The notes beneath the pieces are model-generated. The model searched no databases and was not told the DNA's origin. It saw only the letters and a program-made list of their open reading frames with translations. 64,000 nucleotides of DNA from Psychrobacter pygoscelis (GTDB lineage Bacteria > Pseudomonadota > Gammaproteobacteria > Pseudomonadales > Moraxellaceae), in NCBI RefSeq assembly GCF_004335015.1, contig NZ_RQRU01000002.1, forward strand, positions 62,001 through 126,000, in the 5' to 3' direction. Made by a program: the position numbers and the translations under genes. Numbering within the stretch: the first letter of the stretch is position 1; the number at the start of each line of letters is the position of its first letter. This document shows positions 39,851 through 49,331 of this stretch, one piece after another.

Positions 39851-40699
39851 CTACAAGCGAATCCTTGACCCATCTAACAGCAACCGGTAGGCAATCACAT
39901 AAAACACAACGCAAAATGCAAATATAGCAGCCATCGAATACCACACATTGACATCAGAATAGCCCAAGATGCCATAACGAAAAGAGTTGACCATATAGAC
40001 GATCGGGTTGAGCAAGGATATATTCTGCCAAATGGGGGATAGATTCTCCATCGAATAGAACACGCCACCAAGATAAGTTAATGGCGTCAACACAAAACTT
40101 GGAATAATAGAGATATCGTCGAATGAGCGGGCAAAGGTAGCATTAATGAAGCCGCCAAGTGAGAACAGCACCGAGGTACCAATGACGGTGAATACCGTCA
40201 CGAAAAAATGCTGCATACCCAATTGTGTAAAGAACAGCGCGACGATTGAGACGATGATAGCAATAGCCAAACCACGAAAGATACCACCGCTAATATAACC
40301 CAGTAAGATAGCATGCTTGGACACTGGTGATACGAGCAACTCCTCAATACTGGCATGGAACTTGGCACTAAAAAAGCTAGAGACGACATTGGAGTAGCTG
40401 TTGGTAATCACTGACATCATGATCAGCCCTGGAACGATGAACTGCATATAAGGGACGCCGCCCATCTCTCCAACACGCGAGCCTATCATCTTACCAAAAA
40501 TGACAAAATACAAAGTCATGGTAATAACTGGCGGCAATAAGGTCTGTGGCCAGATTCGCAAGATACGTCGGACCTCTTTTGAGACAATGGTCTGAAAGGC
40601 AATCCACTTTTTGCGCCAGGTGAGCTGCGGCGTCTGTGGGGACATCATAGCCGTCGACTCAATATCCATGGCATCTTGATTGCTAGGGTTATGGCTCAT
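39851..40699 (-). CDS. ABC-2 type exporter permease (YadH-like)
   Basis: 282 residues with six hydrophobic segments and the ABC-2 permease look: cytoplasmic N-terminus, first segment about residue 54, the PGLIMMSVITNSYSNVVSSFFSAKFHASIEELLVSP block and the late PLTYLGGVFYSMENLSP signature. Together with the ATPase encoded just upstream it should form an exporter of the YadGH/DrrAB class. Its start overlaps the ATPase stop by four bases (ATGA). Substrate unknown. Confidence 0.92.
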   Translation of the reverse strand: MSHNPSNQDAMDIESTAMMSPQTPQLTWRKKWIAFQTIVSKEVRRILRIWPQTLLPPVITMTLYFVIFGKMIGSRVGEMGGVPYMQFIVPGLIMMSVITNSYSNVVSSFFSAKFHASIEELLVSPVSKHAILLGYISGGIFRGLAIAIIVSIVALFFTQLGMQHFFVTVFTVIGTSVLFSLGGFINATFARSFDDISIIPSFVLTPLTYLGGVFYSMENLSPIWQNISLLNPIVYMVNSFRYGILGYSDVNVWYSMAAIFAFCVVFYVIAYRLLLDGSRIRL

Positions 40700-41658
40700 A
40701 GTCCCGCCTCCTTCATACTGTCTTTACCAGATATATTTTTGTCCACCAAGCGCATAAACAGCTCTTCTAAGCGATTGGCCTTATTGCGCATACTCGCCAC
40801 TTTGATATCAAGATCATTGAGCTGATCAAATACGCAGTTCAGCGACTCACCTTTACTTAAGGTCACCTCTACTGTCAGCTCATCGGGCTGTGTCACTTCA
40901 GTGACTTTATCAATGGCTAAGGTCTGAGTCAGTGGCTGCGCCAAATCCAAAACGAAGGTTTCAACGGATAGCTGACCCAGTAAGTGTTTCATCTCAGTAT
41001 TAATACGAATCTCACCATGATCTAAGATGGCGATACGACGACACAGCTGCTCTGCTTCTTCTAGATAATGCGTCGTCAAGATAATCGTGGTGTTTTCTTC
41101 TCGATTGATCTGCTGCATAAACTCCCACATCGAGCGGCGCAGCTCGATATCGACCCCTGCAGTTGGCTCATCCAATATCAGTAGCTTAGGCTTATGGATC
41201 AGCGCCCTAGCAATCATGAGTCGGCGCTTCATACCACCCGACAGCTCCCGTGCCTTATTATCACGCTTGTCCCAAAGCCCTAATGCCGTTAATAGCTTTT
41301 TGGCACGAGGACGCGACTCTTTAGCCGGAATACCAAAGTAACCTGCCTGCGTAATCAAGATATTTTGAACTTTTTCAAACTGGTTGAAGTTAAACTCCTG
41401 TGGTACGACGCCAAGGTACTGCTTGGCAATCGACGGATTGGCTAATAAATCGATACCGAAGATAGTCACCTTACCCGTTGATGGCTTAAATAATGAGCTA
41501 ATTATGCCAATCATGGTAGATTTACCCGCACCATTAGGACCCAGAAGCGCAAAGAACCCACCTTGCGGTACAGTCAAGTCAACATTTTTTAGGGCAGAAA
41601 ACCCATTGGCATATGTTTTGGATAGATTTTCTATTTGCAGTGCCGGGACATCGGTCAT
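40696..41658 (-). CDS. ABC exporter ATP-binding protein (YadG-like)
   Basis: 320 residues: Walker A GPNGAGKST (40-48), Q-loop VVPQEFNFN, signature LSGGMKRR, Walker B LLILDEPTAGVD and the switch His in ILTTHYLEEAE. The C-terminal 80 residues form the extra domain seen in DrrA/YadG proteins. Forms a two-gene operon with the permease, four-base overlap. Drives export of an unknown compound. Confidence 0.93.
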   Translation of the reverse strand: MTDVPALQIENLSKTYANGFSALKNVDLTVPQGGFFALLGPNGAGKSTMIGIISSLFKPSTGKVTIFGIDLLANPSIAKQYLGVVPQEFNFNQFEKVQNILITQAGYFGIPAKESRPRAKKLLTALGLWDKRDNKARELSGGMKRRLMIARALIHKPKLLILDEPTAGVDIELRRSMWEFMQQINREENTTIILTTHYLEEAEQLCRRIAILDHGEIRINTEMKHLLGQLSVETFVLDLAQPLTQTLAIDKVTEVTQPDELTVEVTLSKGESLNCVFDQLNDLDIKVASMRNKANRLEELFMRLVDKNISGKDSMKEAGL

Positions 41659-42557
41659 GACAACCTCTATATTTGGAGTAACAACAACACTAGAATCTGG
41701 GCTAGCCCAGTCAGTGAAAAAAGCTGTATAAGTAGTGAAAGATCAAGAGAATTCTAGCTGGATAGCATTTGTAGCAATAACTAAAAATCACTGCGGATGA
41801 CTTTTAATCGCTAAATGGTAAAGCTGAAGCAAGTAAAGCCAGATAAGATTAGTAAATAAAGTAGGCTTATAAGGGACGGCTTCAAAGAGCAGGCAGGCAA
41901 ATGCAAGCATAACTAGCCCCCTCAAAGCATCTCATTATAAGCAAGTATCCTCTGACAAGACGGAATCGCTAATATTAGATAGGATTCACTATTGAGCCTC
42001 AAGCTACAGATAGTAGATAACCATAGACACAGGCTAGTAACTCCATTGTGTGAGGCTATCTGAGTAAAATTTCAAGAGCGCAGATACGCTTGTTCACGAC
42101 AAACCTGACAATACCAAACAATTATCTGTATGGGACACAGTGCAGGGTTAGCCCACGGCTAAACCATAGTCAGACCCAAGTTAGCCTACAGTTAGCCCTG
42201 ATGACCATAGTTGTGGGCATACAGTGGCACAACAACTTTAGGACTGATAATAAGAAACGCTTACTCTACTGCTGTAGAATAAGCGTCTTGATAATCTTAA
42301 GCAGATAAGATAAAGCTTGCGGATGACTCGCTTATAACGATTAATCGCTTATAAGTCAGTTACATTATCTAGTCTAATCACGGCGGTTTAATCGCTGTAT
42401 CACACTCTAGTCACACCCTAGGCAACATCCAAATCACTGATAGGTCTAAGCGCTCAATCACTCAGAAAGCTCAACCAGTTATTAACAACGCTTAACTACT
42501 CTAGTACAGCTGATTGAGCCATCGACATATGAGTGGGTCAGTGACTGGCTTATGCTA
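41659..42557. other. 0.9-kb intergenic region with one hairpin
   Basis: Between the cytochrome gene and the ABC operon, both on the minus strand. No credible protein frame. One good hairpin at 42257-42286 is listed separately. The rest is AT-rich with no recognised RNA gene. Confidence 0.4.
42257..42286 (-). terminator. Hairpin, possible terminator downstream of the cytochrome gene
   Basis: ACGCTTA/TAAGCGT plus TCTAC/GTAGA with one internal mismatch and a four-base loop. On the minus strand the stem is followed by TTTCTTATTAT. It lies some 270 bases after the cytochrome stop, so it either ends a long 3' region or an unannotated small RNA. Confidence 0.4.
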
Positions 42558-43232
42558 CTAGGTAGACTCACTCACCATATAGTCTACTGCATTCTGAACT
42601 TCTTCATCAGGAATGTCAGCACCACCTTTAGCAGGCATAGCGTTAAAACCGTTGATCGCGTGATCATATAATGTATCTTTACCTTTACCAGCGCGAGGTC
42701 CCCAAGCACCTGCATCACCTAATGCTGGTGAGCCAAGTAATCCTGTGGCATGACACGTATGACATACCGCATCATAGACAGCCTTACCATCACGAGGTTC
42801 GCCATCTGCTGAGCCACCACTGGCTCTCACGGTAACATCACACTCTTCGCCTTCAAAGCAAACCTTTCCTACCGGCTCAATTCGAGCGATCAATCTAGGA
42901 TAGAGTGCCATAAGCTTCTGTACTTGCGGGGTATCTTGAGGAATAGGCTCTTCCTCAGCTGCTGCCGCCGGCGGCGCCTCTTCTGCTCCTGCAGCTTCGT
43001 CAGCTGTTTCACTGTCAGCTGCTGTTTCAGCGTCGCCTTCAGCGGCATCGCTTGTCTCTTGGTCCTCAGTAGCGGCTTCAGGGGCCGCTGCCTCTGAATC
43101 GGCCGCAACAGCGACAGTTTCGGTTTGCACGGCGTCGACTTCTTCTGCGGCTTGGCTTACTGCGATACCCGACATGGCTAATAGGGCAGCTGCGGATAAC
43201 ATAGCAGCTGTTTTAATGGCTGTTTTTTTCAT
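42558..43232 (-). CDS. Cytochrome c5-like periplasmic protein with a long acidic linker
   Basis: 224 residues. Signal peptide (about 1-28, cleaved near SQA), then an Ala/Glu/Asp/Thr-rich low-complexity stretch (about 30-100), then a class I cytochrome c domain (about 104-224). Haem-binding C157-H-T-C160-H161 and the Met ligand in AMPAKGG (Met199) are present. An additional Cys pair (125, 131) just before the haem motif could form a disulphide. Acts in periplasmic electron transfer, probably near a terminal oxidase; partner unknown. The acidic linker likely tethers or extends the domain. Monocistronic. Confidence 0.9.
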   Translation of the reverse strand: MKKTAIKTAAMLSAAALLAMSGIAVSQAAEEVDAVQTETVAVAADSEAAAPEAATEDQETSDAAEGDAETAADSETADEAAGAEEAPPAAAAEEEPIPQDTPQVQKLMALYPRLIARIEPVGKVCFEGEECDVTVRASGGSADGEPRDGKAVYDAVCHTCHATGLLGSPALGDAGAWGPRAGKGKDTLYDHAINGFNAMPAKGGADIPDEEVQNAVDYMVSEST

Positions 43233-43573
43233 GCGTCACGTTCTCTTATTACGAAAGCCAGTGGCTGGCTGCTGACTCAGGCGGTAGTAGCGAGCGAACT
43301 GGACTTCGGTGAACATAAATTAATTATAAATTCTCCCTAGTATTATAAGGGAAAAAGGCACTCAATTACCATGCTCGATTGATGACTGAATGGATTTTCG
43401 TAAAAATGTCATCGATATGAGCTATTTTATTGGCAATTGGCTGTTTATTTGCTAGACTAGGCGGTCTTCTAATCTGCATAAGATACTTCTTGTATTTTAC
43501 CTATCAGCAGATTGATCAGTAACTATTGAGTTGGCGATTACTCTACATTAGCCGTTGACTCATGCTGACACTA
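43233..43573. other. Intergenic region before tRNA-Arg
   Basis: 341 bases between divergent cytochrome and tRNA genes. The only element seen is the promoter candidate at 43430; the rest has no recognisable frame or structure. Confidence 0.4.
43430..43458 (+). promoter_or_regulatory. Candidate promoter of tRNA-Arg
   Basis: TTGGCA, 17-base spacer, TAGACT: five and four of six consensus positions. It lies about 115 bases before the mature tRNA, which would imply a long 5' leader; weaker evidence than for tRNA-Pro. Confidence 0.3.
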
Positions 43574-43651
43574 GCGCTCGTAGCTCAGTTGGATTAGAGT
43601 ATCGGTCTCCGAAGCCGAGGGTCGTGGGTTCGATTCCCGCCGAGCGCACCA
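43574..43651 (+). tRNA. tRNA-Arg (anticodon CCG)
   Basis: Complete cloverleaf with encoded CCA. Acceptor stem GCGCTCG/CGAGCGC is perfect; anticodon stem TCGGT/GCCGA around loop CTCCGAA gives CCG, reading CGG; T-arm GTGGG TTCGATT CCCGC. Confidence 0.95.
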
Positions 43652-43796
43652 ATCATAAAAAGCCACATAACTCGATCTTTTTCAGGTCTACTCCTACCCC
43701 TAAATAACGTCTATCTCTAAGCAAATTTAGTACAATAGCGCAGCTATTAGCTCGCTCTTTACTTGCCTCTAATCACCTCAGCTAACTGATGCGCCC

Positions 43797-44144
43797 ATGA
43801 TGTCCCCTACGACGATTGCCTATGGCTACTTAGGTCTTGCTATTATTTGTGAAGTACTGGGCACTACCTTTATGGCCAAATCTGCAGAATTCACCCGCCT
43901 AGCCCCTACTACAGTTATGGCAATATTATATGGTATCTCGCTGTTTTTCTTAGCCAAATCATTAAGGGTAATCCTACTAGGGGTTGCTTATGCCATTTGG
44001 GGCGGCTTAGGCATTGTATTAACCTCTGTCGTCGGCCTGTTTGTCTTTAAACAGTCTTTGGGACTGCCAGCCATATTAGGGATTGCCCTGATTGTTTCGG
44101 GCGTGGTCATCTTAAATGTATTTTCTAATACAGTCCCGCACTAA
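43797..44144 (+). CDS. SMR family multidrug efflux protein
   Basis: 115-residue proton-coupled drug exporter of the small multidrug resistance family (EmrE/QacE type), acting as a dimer in the inner membrane. Four membrane segments; the essential membrane Glu is in AIICEVLGTTFMAKS (Glu19 from the first ATG); the LLGVAYAIWGGLGIV signature and the C-terminal GIALIVSGVVILN are present. Two adjacent ATG codons make the start ambiguous by one residue. Follows tRNA-Arg but has its own leader. Confidence 0.92.
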   Translation: MMSPTTIAYGYLGLAIICEVLGTTFMAKSAEFTRLAPTTVMAILYGISLFFLAKSLRVILLGVAYAIWGGLGIVLTSVVGLFVFKQSLGLPAILGIALIVSGVVILNVFSNTVPH

Positions 44145-44219
44145 AAGTAAGCTCTAGCTCAGACTGCACCTACCTACTAATGGACTATCCGCTTAACTCA
44201 AAACTAAAAAAACTCAAGA

Positions 44220-44597
44220 CTAAGACGACTTGAGGCTAGCTTGCACAGTTTGCTTAAGCACCTCAGCGCTAGGCAATTTGTGAAAATTCACCACCATTGC
44301 CTCACCCAGTTGGCGACTGCCTGCCTGCAGTTTTTTATCCATGGTGAGCATCAACCGCTTATGGTGGCCGACCTGTACCAAGATACGATTATGCTTTAAG
44401 GTAGTGTTCATCTGCGGTAAATGCTGGCCAATCATCTGATTGAGCTTGACGATATCCGCTGTGGGTTGCACGGTAGTCTTGGTCGGGCGCTGTTTGGACT
44501 GGCTATTATCCCGTCGGCTTAATGCTACAGCAAATAAGACGCCCGCGACGACTAATACAATGATAAGCCACCATCCCCCACTTAATGTCATCGTCAT
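44220..44597 (-). CDS. Small single-span membrane protein, unknown
   Basis: 125 residues: one N-terminal membrane segment (about 8-27, WWLIIVLVVAGVLFAVAL), a basic linker, then a soluble domain of about 80 residues with strands NRILVQVGHHKRLMLTMD and EAMVVNFHKLP. No family recognised. Convergent with the SMR gene (75 bases between stops), divergent from the sirtuin gene. Confidence 0.7.
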   Translation of the reverse strand: MTMTLSGGWWLIIVLVVAGVLFAVALSRRDNSQSKQRPTKTTVQPTADIVKLNQMIGQHLPQMNTTLKHNRILVQVGHHKRLMLTMDKKLQAGSRQLGEAMVVNFHKLPSAEVLKQTVQASLKSS

Positions 44598-44753
44598 ATC
44601 CTCTATTCTTTTGCTATGGTTAATAGGCTAAACTACCCGTATACTGTCTATCCGCTAGAATCTCACCACTTGCGCCTGCTGCCTAGTTAGTCCCACTTTA
44701 TAATCAAGAATACTCATAATAGAACATACTCTTAATTAATAAAGGATACTCTG

Positions 44754-45521
44754 ATGACCTTGTCGACTGATACGAATTTAAGCAAAGCTGTTCAGGTATT
44801 AAAAAATGCCCAGCGTATCTGTATTCTCACTGGAGCAGGTATCTCAGCTGAGAGTGGTATTCCTACTTTTCGTGATGAGCAATCTGGACTTTGGAAGAGC
44901 TTTCGCGCTGAAGATTTGGCCAGTATTGACGCCTTCAATCGAGATCCAAAGCTGGTATGGTCATGGTATCAGTGGCGCCGCGCTGAGGTCAAAGACAAAT
45001 CCCCTAACCCCGCTCATCATGCCTTGGCCAAATGGCAACAGCATAGCGTAAAGGCAGATAAGCCCTCACAGCAGTTATCACTTATCACTCAAAATGTCGA
45101 TGATTTGCACGAGCAGGCCGGCAGTAGTGCTACCCACCTTCATGGCGAGCTTTGGAAAAATCACTGTAGTGACTGCGGTATGCCCTATATTGCCCATATT
45201 GATACAGGCAGCACTGAGCTTGTAGAATGTGATGCTTGTGGCGGCTATGTCAGACCCAGTATCGTCTGGTTCGGTGAGATGCTACCACAGCGAGCTTGGC
45301 AAGTCGCACAGCAGAGCGCTGACAATTGCGACGTATTTATGAGTATCGGCACTTCAAGTATCGTCTATCCAGCAGCGGGGCTTGCGCAAGTGGCCAAACA
45401 AAACGGCGCGACTGTCATTGAGATTAACCCTCACCCTACCGATAGCGGCTTGGTCGATATTCAGATTCCTTATCCTGCTGGGCAAGCTCTGCCCGCACTT
45501 ATTAATCAGCTTGGTCTCTAA
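44754..45521 (+). CDS. cobB: NAD-dependent protein deacylase (sirtuin)
   Basis: Sirtuin that removes acetyl or succinyl groups from lysine using NAD. Rossmann signature GAGISAESGIPTFRD (27-41), TQNVDDLH, catalytic His in HLHGELW, a four-Cys zinc site (HCSDCG and ECDACGG) and FGEMLP. Tyr72-x-x-Arg75 (WYQWRR) is the pair that binds succinyl/malonyl groups in CobB and SIRT5, so desuccinylase activity is likely. 255 residues, cytoplasmic, monocistronic. Confidence 0.93.
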   Translation: MTLSTDTNLSKAVQVLKNAQRICILTGAGISAESGIPTFRDEQSGLWKSFRAEDLASIDAFNRDPKLVWSWYQWRRAEVKDKSPNPAHHALAKWQQHSVKADKPSQQLSLITQNVDDLHEQAGSSATHLHGELWKNHCSDCGMPYIAHIDTGSTELVECDACGGYVRPSIVWFGEMLPQRAWQVAQQSADNCDVFMSIGTSSIVYPAAGLAQVAKQNGATVIEINPHPTDSGLVDIQIPYPAGQALPALINQLGL

Positions 45522-45654
45522 TCTAAAGATATCAACCTAGACCACTAAAAGCAGAAAGACTGTCTGTCACTCGGCTTTTAGTTATGTTGATTTTTAAGCG
45601 GCTGATATACAGATACTAATCTACAAAGTCCTGTTACCGCACCAGTGTTAAGTA

Positions 45655-46185
45655 TTATTTAATATATAACACCGTATCTGATAACTCATTGCCTGCCGGA
45701 TCGTGCTCTAGATAATAATGCTGTCTTAACAGTTGCCCAATCTCATCCAATAGCTCAGCCAGACTCTCTTCTACATTTTTGTTTTTTAGTCCTGACAGCG
45801 CTTTATCGCACATTGCTTGCCACACGGTAGGGCTGACATGCTCACTGATACCCCGATCAGCCACAATCTCTAAGGCATGCTCACAGACATTGACGTAAAC
45901 CAATACGCCAGTGTTTTCTTCGGTGTCCCAGACCCTACAACTACTGAACAGCTCAATGGCACGGTCGCGGCAGTCATTATGATAGGCGCTACTAATGGGC
46001 AAGTGGTTTTCAATCACTAGATAGACCTCACCGCGATGACCCTTCTCCGCTTCTGTTACCTTATCAGTTAGGCGCTGGCGAGCTTCAGGTGTCACCCATC
46101 TACTGTGCAGTAGAGGGACAAACATCACTTGACGCCACCACCGAGCAAAGCTGGTCTGGGAAGGCTGTGAGCGAAGTGATTCCAT
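45655..46185 (-). CDS. TPM domain protein (soluble form)
   Basis: TPM (TLP18.3/Psb32/MOLO-1) domain protein. The start is the ATG giving MESLRSQ, which has AGGA eight bases upstream; an earlier in-frame codon (46242) would add 19 unconvincing residues. TPM features: ARQRLTDKVTEAEKGHRGEVYLVIE, the VRVWDTEENTGVLVYVN-like strand (CRVWDTEENTGVLVYV) and EIVADRGISEHV. No membrane segment apart from a weakly hydrophobic stretch, so probably cytoplasmic. Third gene of lemA-ygcG-TPM. Confidence 0.88.
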   Translation of the reverse strand: MESLRSQPSQTSFARWWRQVMFVPLLHSRWVTPEARQRLTDKVTEAEKGHRGEVYLVIENHLPISSAYHNDCRDRAIELFSSCRVWDTEENTGVLVYVNVCEHALEIVADRGISEHVSPTVWQAMCDKALSGLKNKNVEESLAELLDEIGQLLRQHYYLEHDPAGNELSDTVLYIK

Positions 46186-46297
46186 GGAGTAATCCTTAAA
46201 ATAATACAATCTGATTTTATAATGAACCGCTAAATTTACCAATTATTTGCCTAGACACTGAGCAGTTGCATCGGCGTGGCTCAGGTCACTAGGATGG

Positions 46298-47482
46298 TTA
46301 CCAAGAGCCGCCAGCGCCGCCGCCGCCAAAGCCGCCACCGCCACCGCCGAAGCCGCCGCCACCAAAGCCACCGCCGCCGAAGCCGCCACCACTAGATCCA
46401 CCGCCGAAACCGCCACCAGGAAGGAAGATCATGCCGCCGCCACCACCACCGCGGCCGCCGCGACCACCACCGCCGCCGCCTTTAGCAATTAAGAACATCC
46501 AGAGGAAGATAGTCATAATGATGGTCATAAAAAACCCACCACCAAGAACAAGTGACCCGACAAAGAAGCCGCCTGCCGTTAGGATAGAGCCTAAAATACG
46601 ACCAAAAATAGCGGTGATAAAGCTACCAAAGATTAGTGCCATAATGAATAGAAAAATTGGCGAGGGACTATCGCCCATATCGCTAGAGCTCTGACTTCTT
46701 TTTTCAGCTTGAGCGTCAGCTTGCGCCAGTACCTCAGGGTCTGCTATCAGACGCTCTTCAATACGATTAACCCCTGCAATTAGGCCTTCGCCGTACTGCC
46801 CTTGTTTAAAATAAGGGGTAATATCATCTCGGATAATACGATTAAGCGCCGCGTCAGGGAGCACCCCCTCTAAGCCGTATCCAGACTGGATATACATGTC
46901 TCTATCGTTCACTGCGACTAGAATGAGTAGACCATCATCTGTATCTGCCTCACCCAATTGCCATCTTTCTGCCGCTTGTAGCGAGTAGTCAAATATCGGC
47001 ACTCCTTTGGTCGACGGCACAATGACCACAGCTGCTTGAGCGAGACCTTGATTATAGATATTGCGAAGCTGAGCCTGTAGCCGCTGCTTCTCTTGTGGAT
47101 TGAGAATGCCGGCTTGGTCGACGACAGGATCATTGAGGATTAGCTTATCAACAGCCACGGCTTCAGCAGTAGACTGCCGCGGTGTTGCGGTGTTTCTTGT
47201 TGATGCCGAAGAAGCTTCAGCCGTAGCCGAATCAGCATCAAAACTACTGGCGTTCGGCAGTGACTCACGGATGGCTTCATTGCCCAATACCGCATCATTA
47301 ATCGCTTCGTTCTGCTGGCCGGCCTTAGCGATAGCGACCAAGTCATCAATACTCTGATCCGTAAGATTCTGCTGCTGCGTACTGACAGCCGTATTGCCAT
47401 CATTGGCTGCAAAACCTATCGGCGCATACATTGTACCCCACGCTATGAGTATTGCTGTTAGACATGGCTTAAAGTTTCGCAT
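46298..47482 (-). CDS. TPM domain protein, secreted/membrane, Gly-rich tail (YgcG-like)
   Basis: 394 residues from the ATG (MRNFKP) preceded by GGTAGAG. Signal peptide (about 1-26), a variable region, the TPM domain (about 115-245) with VDQAGILNPQEKQRLQAQL, ERWQLGEADTDDGLLILVAVNDRDMYIQSGYGLEGVLPD, then two to three membrane segments (about 275-335) and a Gly-rich C-terminus of some 65 residues (GGGFGG repeats). The order matches YgcG/Rhodanobacter-type proteins that occur with LemA. Function is uncertain; a role in envelope quality control has been suggested for the family. Confidence 0.9.
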   Translation of the reverse strand: MRNFKPCLTAILIAWGTMYAPIGFAANDGNTAVSTQQQNLTDQSIDDLVAIAKAGQQNEAINDAVLGNEAIRESLPNASSFDADSATAEASSASTRNTATPRQSTAEAVAVDKLILNDPVVDQAGILNPQEKQRLQAQLRNIYNQGLAQAAVVIVPSTKGVPIFDYSLQAAERWQLGEADTDDGLLILVAVNDRDMYIQSGYGLEGVLPDAALNRIIRDDITPYFKQGQYGEGLIAGVNRIEERLIADPEVLAQADAQAEKRSQSSSDMGDSPSPIFLFIMALIFGSFITAIFGRILGSILTAGGFFVGSLVLGGGFFMTIIMTIFLWMFLIAKGGGGGGRGGRGGGGGGMIFLPGGGFGGGSSGGGFGGGGFGGGGFGGGGGGFGGGGAGGSW

Positions 47483-47770
47483 GTTGATCTCTACCACCTG
47501 ATATTTCTTAAAGTTATAAAGCTACTGGCTACACAGCCGACATTAATTATCCAATTGATGGAGTGGATATCGAACTCAGCTTGCAGATATTGGCGAAAAT
47601 CACGCACTACAGCGTCTATTCCAGCAGATATCCCATCGGCATAATTACCCGCTTTGAAATAATGATAATAGCTAAATACGACTCATTATTTTTATTGTCT
47701 ATCTTAATATTGATAAGAGCTAACAAGCTAAATTACAGCTTGATAGCTCATTAGTAAGATGAATTTAGAG

Positions 47771-48403
47771 CTATTCACCAAAATCAACGTCTGGTGCGGT
47801 TGAAATTTCAGCTTCATTGGCAACCGTAAAGTTAGGTTTTGTGTCCATACCAAACACTTTGGCGGTAATATTGGTTGGGAATTGACGAACAGTAGTATTG
47901 TAGCTTTGCACCTCTTGGATATAACGATTTCGGGCAACAGTGATACGATTTTCTGTTCCCTCAAGCTGCGCCTGTAAGTCTTGGAATAGCGCATCAGACT
48001 TAAGTTCAGGATAGCGCTCAGAGACCGCCATTAATCGAGACAAGGCGCTACCCATTTGCGCTTGAGCTTCTTGATAACGCTCCATAGCAGCAGGATCATT
48101 TAGTACCTCTGGCGTCACTTGCATGCTACCTGCTCGTGAGCGTGCTTCAGCGACTTGGGTAAATACCTCTTGCTCTTGATCAGCATATTGTTTGACGACT
48201 TTCACAAGGTTTGGTACTAAGTCATCACGGCGCTGATATTGGTTGACCACTTCCGACCAAGCTGCGGTAACTTGCTCATCTTGCGCTTGAAGACCGTTAT
48301 AGCCACAGCCTGTCATACCTACTGTTGAGGTGGCAAGTACCGCGCTAATTAGCATCGGCTTAAGTACTGATTGGATGGTGTTACGCTTGGCAATATGCTT
48401 CAT
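47771..48403 (-). CDS. lemA: LemA family lipoprotein
   Basis: 210 residues. Lipobox MTGC (Cys33) after a longish signal sequence, then the LemA four-helix domain: YNGLQAQDEQVTAAWSEVVNQYQRR, DLVPNLVKVVKQYADQE, SRLMAVSERYPELKSD, ENRITVARNRYIQEVQSYN. Most LemA proteins keep an uncleaved N-terminal helix outside; here the Cys suggests lipid anchoring. First gene of the operon with two TPM proteins, the arrangement seen in many bacteria. Confidence 0.92.
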   Translation of the reverse strand: MKHIAKRNTIQSVLKPMLISAVLATSTVGMTGCGYNGLQAQDEQVTAAWSEVVNQYQRRDDLVPNLVKVVKQYADQEQEVFTQVAEARSRAGSMQVTPEVLNDPAAMERYQEAQAQMGSALSRLMAVSERYPELKSDALFQDLQAQLEGTENRITVARNRYIQEVQSYNTTVRQFPTNITAKVFGMDTKPNFTVANEAEISTAPDVDFGE

Positions 48404-49331
48404 ATCAATATTTCTCCAGAATAGACCTTTACACTAACAAGGTCGGTGTACTATCAAGTTATAATCACTGTAATAATGATACCACTTAAGTCATATTACA
48501 ATTTATCGTTACCAAAAATAACGCTTTACGTTGGTTATTTACTAGGGTCTATTTGCTCCTTCAAATATTAGGACTACTGATAGCTAACATCGCATCAAAT
48601 GAGGCTTAAACCGACGATAATGCCGTATCTTAGCTAGGTTTCTAACAGTGTTTGTGGTGATTTTAGCATTAGCCCTCACAATCAACACAGGGTCAGGGCC
48701 ATTTTTAGCTCATATCTTATCTGTCCCTTTATCAGCACTTCTATCAGCACTTTCTTTAAGAGCCGCCTTTATCCCATTAGTTATGCTTTAATTAATGCTT
48801 TAATTAATAATTCTATAAACAGTATAGCAGATCATTATTAAGTACTCCTTAATCCTTGTTTGTTCTTTATTTTCTCGATATATCTTCTGAGTTTATTCGC
48901 CTTAAGTGCCGAGCTGCCTGTCTAGTTTGCCGCCAAAAATATCTTCCATACCAAAAATATTCTGGTATTTACATAAATTTTGTGGCAAATTGCAGTTACT
49001 TAGGCAAACGTTTTGGTTACATTGTGTTAGTTTCCTTAACATTCGCCCAAGCTATCACTTAATAAGAAATCTGTTGTCGTCTGTTTTATCCGCTGGTCTA
49101 TTCTGTTTTACTTGCTACTTATCTTCGTGATGGTTCGTAAGACTAATTAGACTAGCCGATAGATACAGTCTACTAAATGCCTTAACCCTATGGCTTTTAC
49201 AAACCACTGAGGTGATAAGTAGCCATCACTCGTTGTAACTTAGCTATTTGTAACATTACTTTTTAAAACAGGGACGGTTATTTACTCTTATTTTATAAAA
49301 GCTATCAGTAGACAATTTTAGGAATACTAAT
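48404..49331. other. 0.93-kb divergent intergenic region
   Basis: Between lemA and the alanine symporter. AT-rich, with a duplicated ATGCTTTAATTA stretch near 48785-48810 and a repeated CCAAAAATAT near 48931-48958. A hydrophobic 44-codon frame from a GTG at 48650 is present but has no ribosome site. No RNA gene recognised. Confidence 0.4.

Noticed and set aside
43574..43651. tRNA-Arg as an integration site
   Set aside because: No repeat of the tRNA 3' end is found downstream and no integrase is present in the window.
48650..48790. Hydrophobic 44-codon frame from GTG
   Set aside because: No ribosome site and no homologous motif; biased hydrophobic composition is expected in such T-rich DNA.
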